Below the pieces are notes generated by a model. The model did no database searches, was not told the origin of the DNA, and saw nothing but the letters and a program-made list of their open reading frames with translations. This document shows positions 40,103 through 42,032 of a stretch of DNA of 42,032 nt, piece by piece. A program made the position numbers and the translations under genes. Origin of the DNA: Deltaproteobacteria bacterium (GTDB taxonomy: Bacteria; Desulfobacterota; Desulfobaccia; Desulfobaccales; 0-14-0-80-60-11); contig QZIZ01000166.1 in assembly GCA_003599195.1 (NCBI GenBank), forward strand, positions 1-42,032, in the 5' to 3' direction. The first letter of the stretch is position 1, and each line of letters starts with the position of its first letter.

Positions 40103-42032
40103 ATGAGTAAGGCAACCCTCAACCTTGATGGGATGACGGTGGAATTTCAGCCCGGTCAGACCATTTTGGAAGTGGCCCGGAGCCACGGAATCTTTACCAT
40201 CCCCACCCTGTGCTTTCTGAAAGATACCACGGCGACGGGATCCTGCCGGATGTGCATGGTGGAAGTGGAAAACGCCCGGACCCTACTGCCCGCGTGCGCC
40301 ACCGTCGCTTCTCCGGGAATGACCATCAAGACCGAATCGCCCCGGGTGGACGCGGCCCGCAAGATGGTCCTGGAACTGATTCTGAACTCCGGCAACCATA
40401 ACTGTCTCATCTGCGAAGCCAATGGAGAATGCGAGCTGCAGGCCCTGGCCTACCGCTACGAGGTGCCCACCCCCGCGTTCGCCGCAACCCCGGATCACCC
40501 ATACTATTATGAAGACAACAACCGTATGATCGTCCGGGACTTCTCCAAGTGCATCATGTGCGGCCGCTGCGTCCGGGGCTGCAATGAACGCCAGGTAAAC
40601 CAGGCCATCAGTATCGGCTACCGCGGCCCCCACAACAAGATTGTCGCCAAGGCGGATTTTCCCTATATCGATTCCGACTGCGTCTTCTGCGGGGAATGCG
40701 TGCAGTCCTGTCCCGTGGGCGCGTTGCTGGATAAAAACGCCATGCATAAGGGCCGTTCCTGGGAACGTCGCCACGTCCGCACTACCTGCCCCTACTGCGG
40801 GGTGGGCTGCCAGATCGACCTGCATGTCAAAGGCGGCGAAATCATCAAGGCCACCGGGGCGCCTCTTCTTCCCAATGAAGGCCGTCTCTGCGTCAAGGGC
40901 CGGTTCGGCATGGGGTTCGTGCAGCATCCGGACCGCTTGAAGACCCCGCTGGTCCGCAAGAACGGCGAACTCCAGGAGGCCACCTGGGACGAGGCCCTGG
41001 ATTTTGTGGCCAAGCGCCTCAAGGAAGTCAAGGAAAAGCACGGCCCCGAGAAGATCGGCGGCTGGTGTTCGGCCCGGATTACCAATGAAGAGAATTACGT
41101 GATGCAAAAACTGATGCGCGCGGTGATCGGCACTAATCACGTGGATCACTGCGCCCGTCTCTGACACAGCTCCACCGTGGCCGGGCTGGCCGCGTCCTTC
41201 GGTTCCGGAGCGATGACCAATTCCATTCAGGAATTGGAAGACGCCGATTGCATCCTGGTGATCGGCTCCAACACCAACGAAAACCATCCCGTGATCGCAG
41301 CCCGCATCAAGCGGGCAGCGAAACTGAAGAATAAAGACCTGATCGTCGTCGATCCCCGGCGCCAGGATCTGGTGAAGTTCGCCAAGCTCTATCTCCGCCA
41401 GACTCCGGGCACCGATATCGCCCTGATCAACAGCATGATGCAGGTGATCATCGCTGAAAAGCTCTACGACGAACCTTACGTGACTGAGCGCACCGAGAAT
41501 TTCGATGCCTTAAAAGAGACGGTGGCCAAATACACCCCGGAATCCGCCGCCAAGATCACCGGCGTCCCGGCCGCTCAGATCATCGAGGCCGCACGCATGT
41601 TTGCCAGGGCGAAAGTGGCTTCCATCGTCTACTGCATGGGCATCACCCAGCACACCGTGGGCACCGACAACGTCAAGACCCTGGCGAATTTGGCCATGCT
41701 CTGCGGCAACTTGGGCGTCTACGGCGGCGGCGTCAACCCTCTCAGGGGACAGAATAACGTGCAGGGGGCCTGTGACATGGGCGGCCTGCCCAATGTCTTT
41801 TCGGGCTATCAGCCGGTGGCCGACGCCGCGGCCCGGCAAAAGATGGAGGCCGCCTGGGGCGTGTCCAATCTCCTGGATAAGCCGGGGATGACCATGACCG
41901 ATATGCTCCCGGCCGTCGCCAAGGGCGGCATCAAGGCCCTGTACATCGTCGGTGAAAATCCGGCGCTCACCGATCCCGATTCCAACCACGCCATCAAGGA
42001 GATGCAGGAACTGGAACTCCTGGTGGTCCAGG
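40103..42032 (+). CDS. fdhA: Selenocysteine-containing formate dehydrogenase catalytic subunit (3' end cut)
   Basis: This is a molybdenum- or tungsten-bis-MGD formate dehydrogenase; 643 residues are present before the window ends. The N-terminal part is NuoG-like: a [2Fe-2S] domain (Cys37, 48, 51, 65), then His99-Cys101-Cys104-Cys110. Two [4Fe-4S] sites follow (Cys150/153/156/160 and Cys193/196/199/203). The catalytic domain opens with its own cluster (Cys229, 232, 236, 263 in TCPYCGVGCQI and LCVKGRFG). Codon 354 is UGA inside HCARL-U-HSSTVAGL, the active-site context of Sec formate dehydrogenases, and the frame continues with clear homology (CMGITQHTVGTDNV, LCGNLGVYGGGVNPLRGQNN). It is therefore not a pseudogene. 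ATG at 40103 has GGAGGT upstream. The rich cluster set suggests NAD- or ferredoxin-linked partners downstream. Confidence 0.96.
41162..41193 (+). promoter_or_regulatory. Selenocysteine UGA and SECIS hairpin
   Basis: UGA at 41162-41164 is followed, 12 nt on, by a perfect 6-bp stem GTGGCC (41177-41182) / GGCCGC (41188-41193, one G-U pair) with loop GGGCT. The loop starts 18 nt after the UGA, the same distance as the GGUCU loop of E. coli fdhF. This is the signal bound by SelB for Sec insertion. Confidence 0.85.

Noticed and set aside
41162-41164. Nonsense mutation making fdhA a pseudogene
   Set aside because: The stop is UGA at the Sec position with a SECIS hairpin, and homology continues in frame to the window end.

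Overview
The window is GC-rich bacterial chromosome, about 58-60% GC by eye. It is densely coded and has no phage, transposase or CRISPR genes. A two-ring flagellar set (FlgH, FlgI) shows a Gram-negative cell. NarL-type two-component genes, a very large PAS/GAF kinase, a sigma-54 promoter on the flagellar operon, a selenocysteine formate dehydrogenase, and csrA-fliW behind flgL fit an anaerobic, motile Desulfobacterota (deltaproteobacterial) organism. The phylum is inferred from gene content and style, not from a marker tree.

Positions 1-6300 (minus strand) hold a compact signalling operon: a 1570-residue multi-PAS/GAF kinase, a single-domain Rcp1-like response regulator and a receiver-PAS-HisKA_3 kinase cut by the left edge. 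Positions 6500-11430 hold envelope genes: two convergent DUF4337 paralogues, a 60-residue beta-grasp protein, an exported 5'-nucleotidase, a zinc-ribbon membrane protein, and an SH3 protein translationally coupled to a membrane-anchored NTF2-like protein. Positions 11650-17940 (plus strand) hold a membrane NarL-type kinase, two paralogous NarL/LuxR regulators, a glycine-zipper lipoprotein, a short FlgM-like anti-sigma-28 protein with a tiny overlapping partner, an SH3 lipoprotein and a secreted coiled-coil protein.

Positions 18000-29870 (minus strand) hold a patatin-like lipase, tRNA-Leu(CAA), an ECF sigma / zf-HC2 anti-sigma / tandem Spy-CpxP-like operon, asnS, a SurA-like chaperone and mfd. 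Intergenic DNA here is full of palindromes and 7-bp-phased repeats, including a 238-bp nested inverted repeat.

Positions 30140-39260 (plus strand) are a late flagellar operon behind a near-perfect sigma-54 promoter: flgF-flgG-flgA-flgH-flgI-flgJ-flgN-flgK-flgL-csrA-fliW. The flgM gene often found between flgJ and flgN is missing there. At that junction flgJ runs 143 nt into flgN out of frame, while a shortened FlgM lies about 19 kb away beside the regulators. After a monocistronic small secreted protein, the window ends inside a formate dehydrogenase catalytic gene read through an in-frame UGA (Sec354) with a SECIS hairpin.

The observations most worth follow-up are the heptad-register intergenic repeats, the ECF operon with a duplicated periplasmic sensor, the FlgM relocation with the flgJ/flgN overlap, and the cysteine-rich GAF domain of the large kinase.
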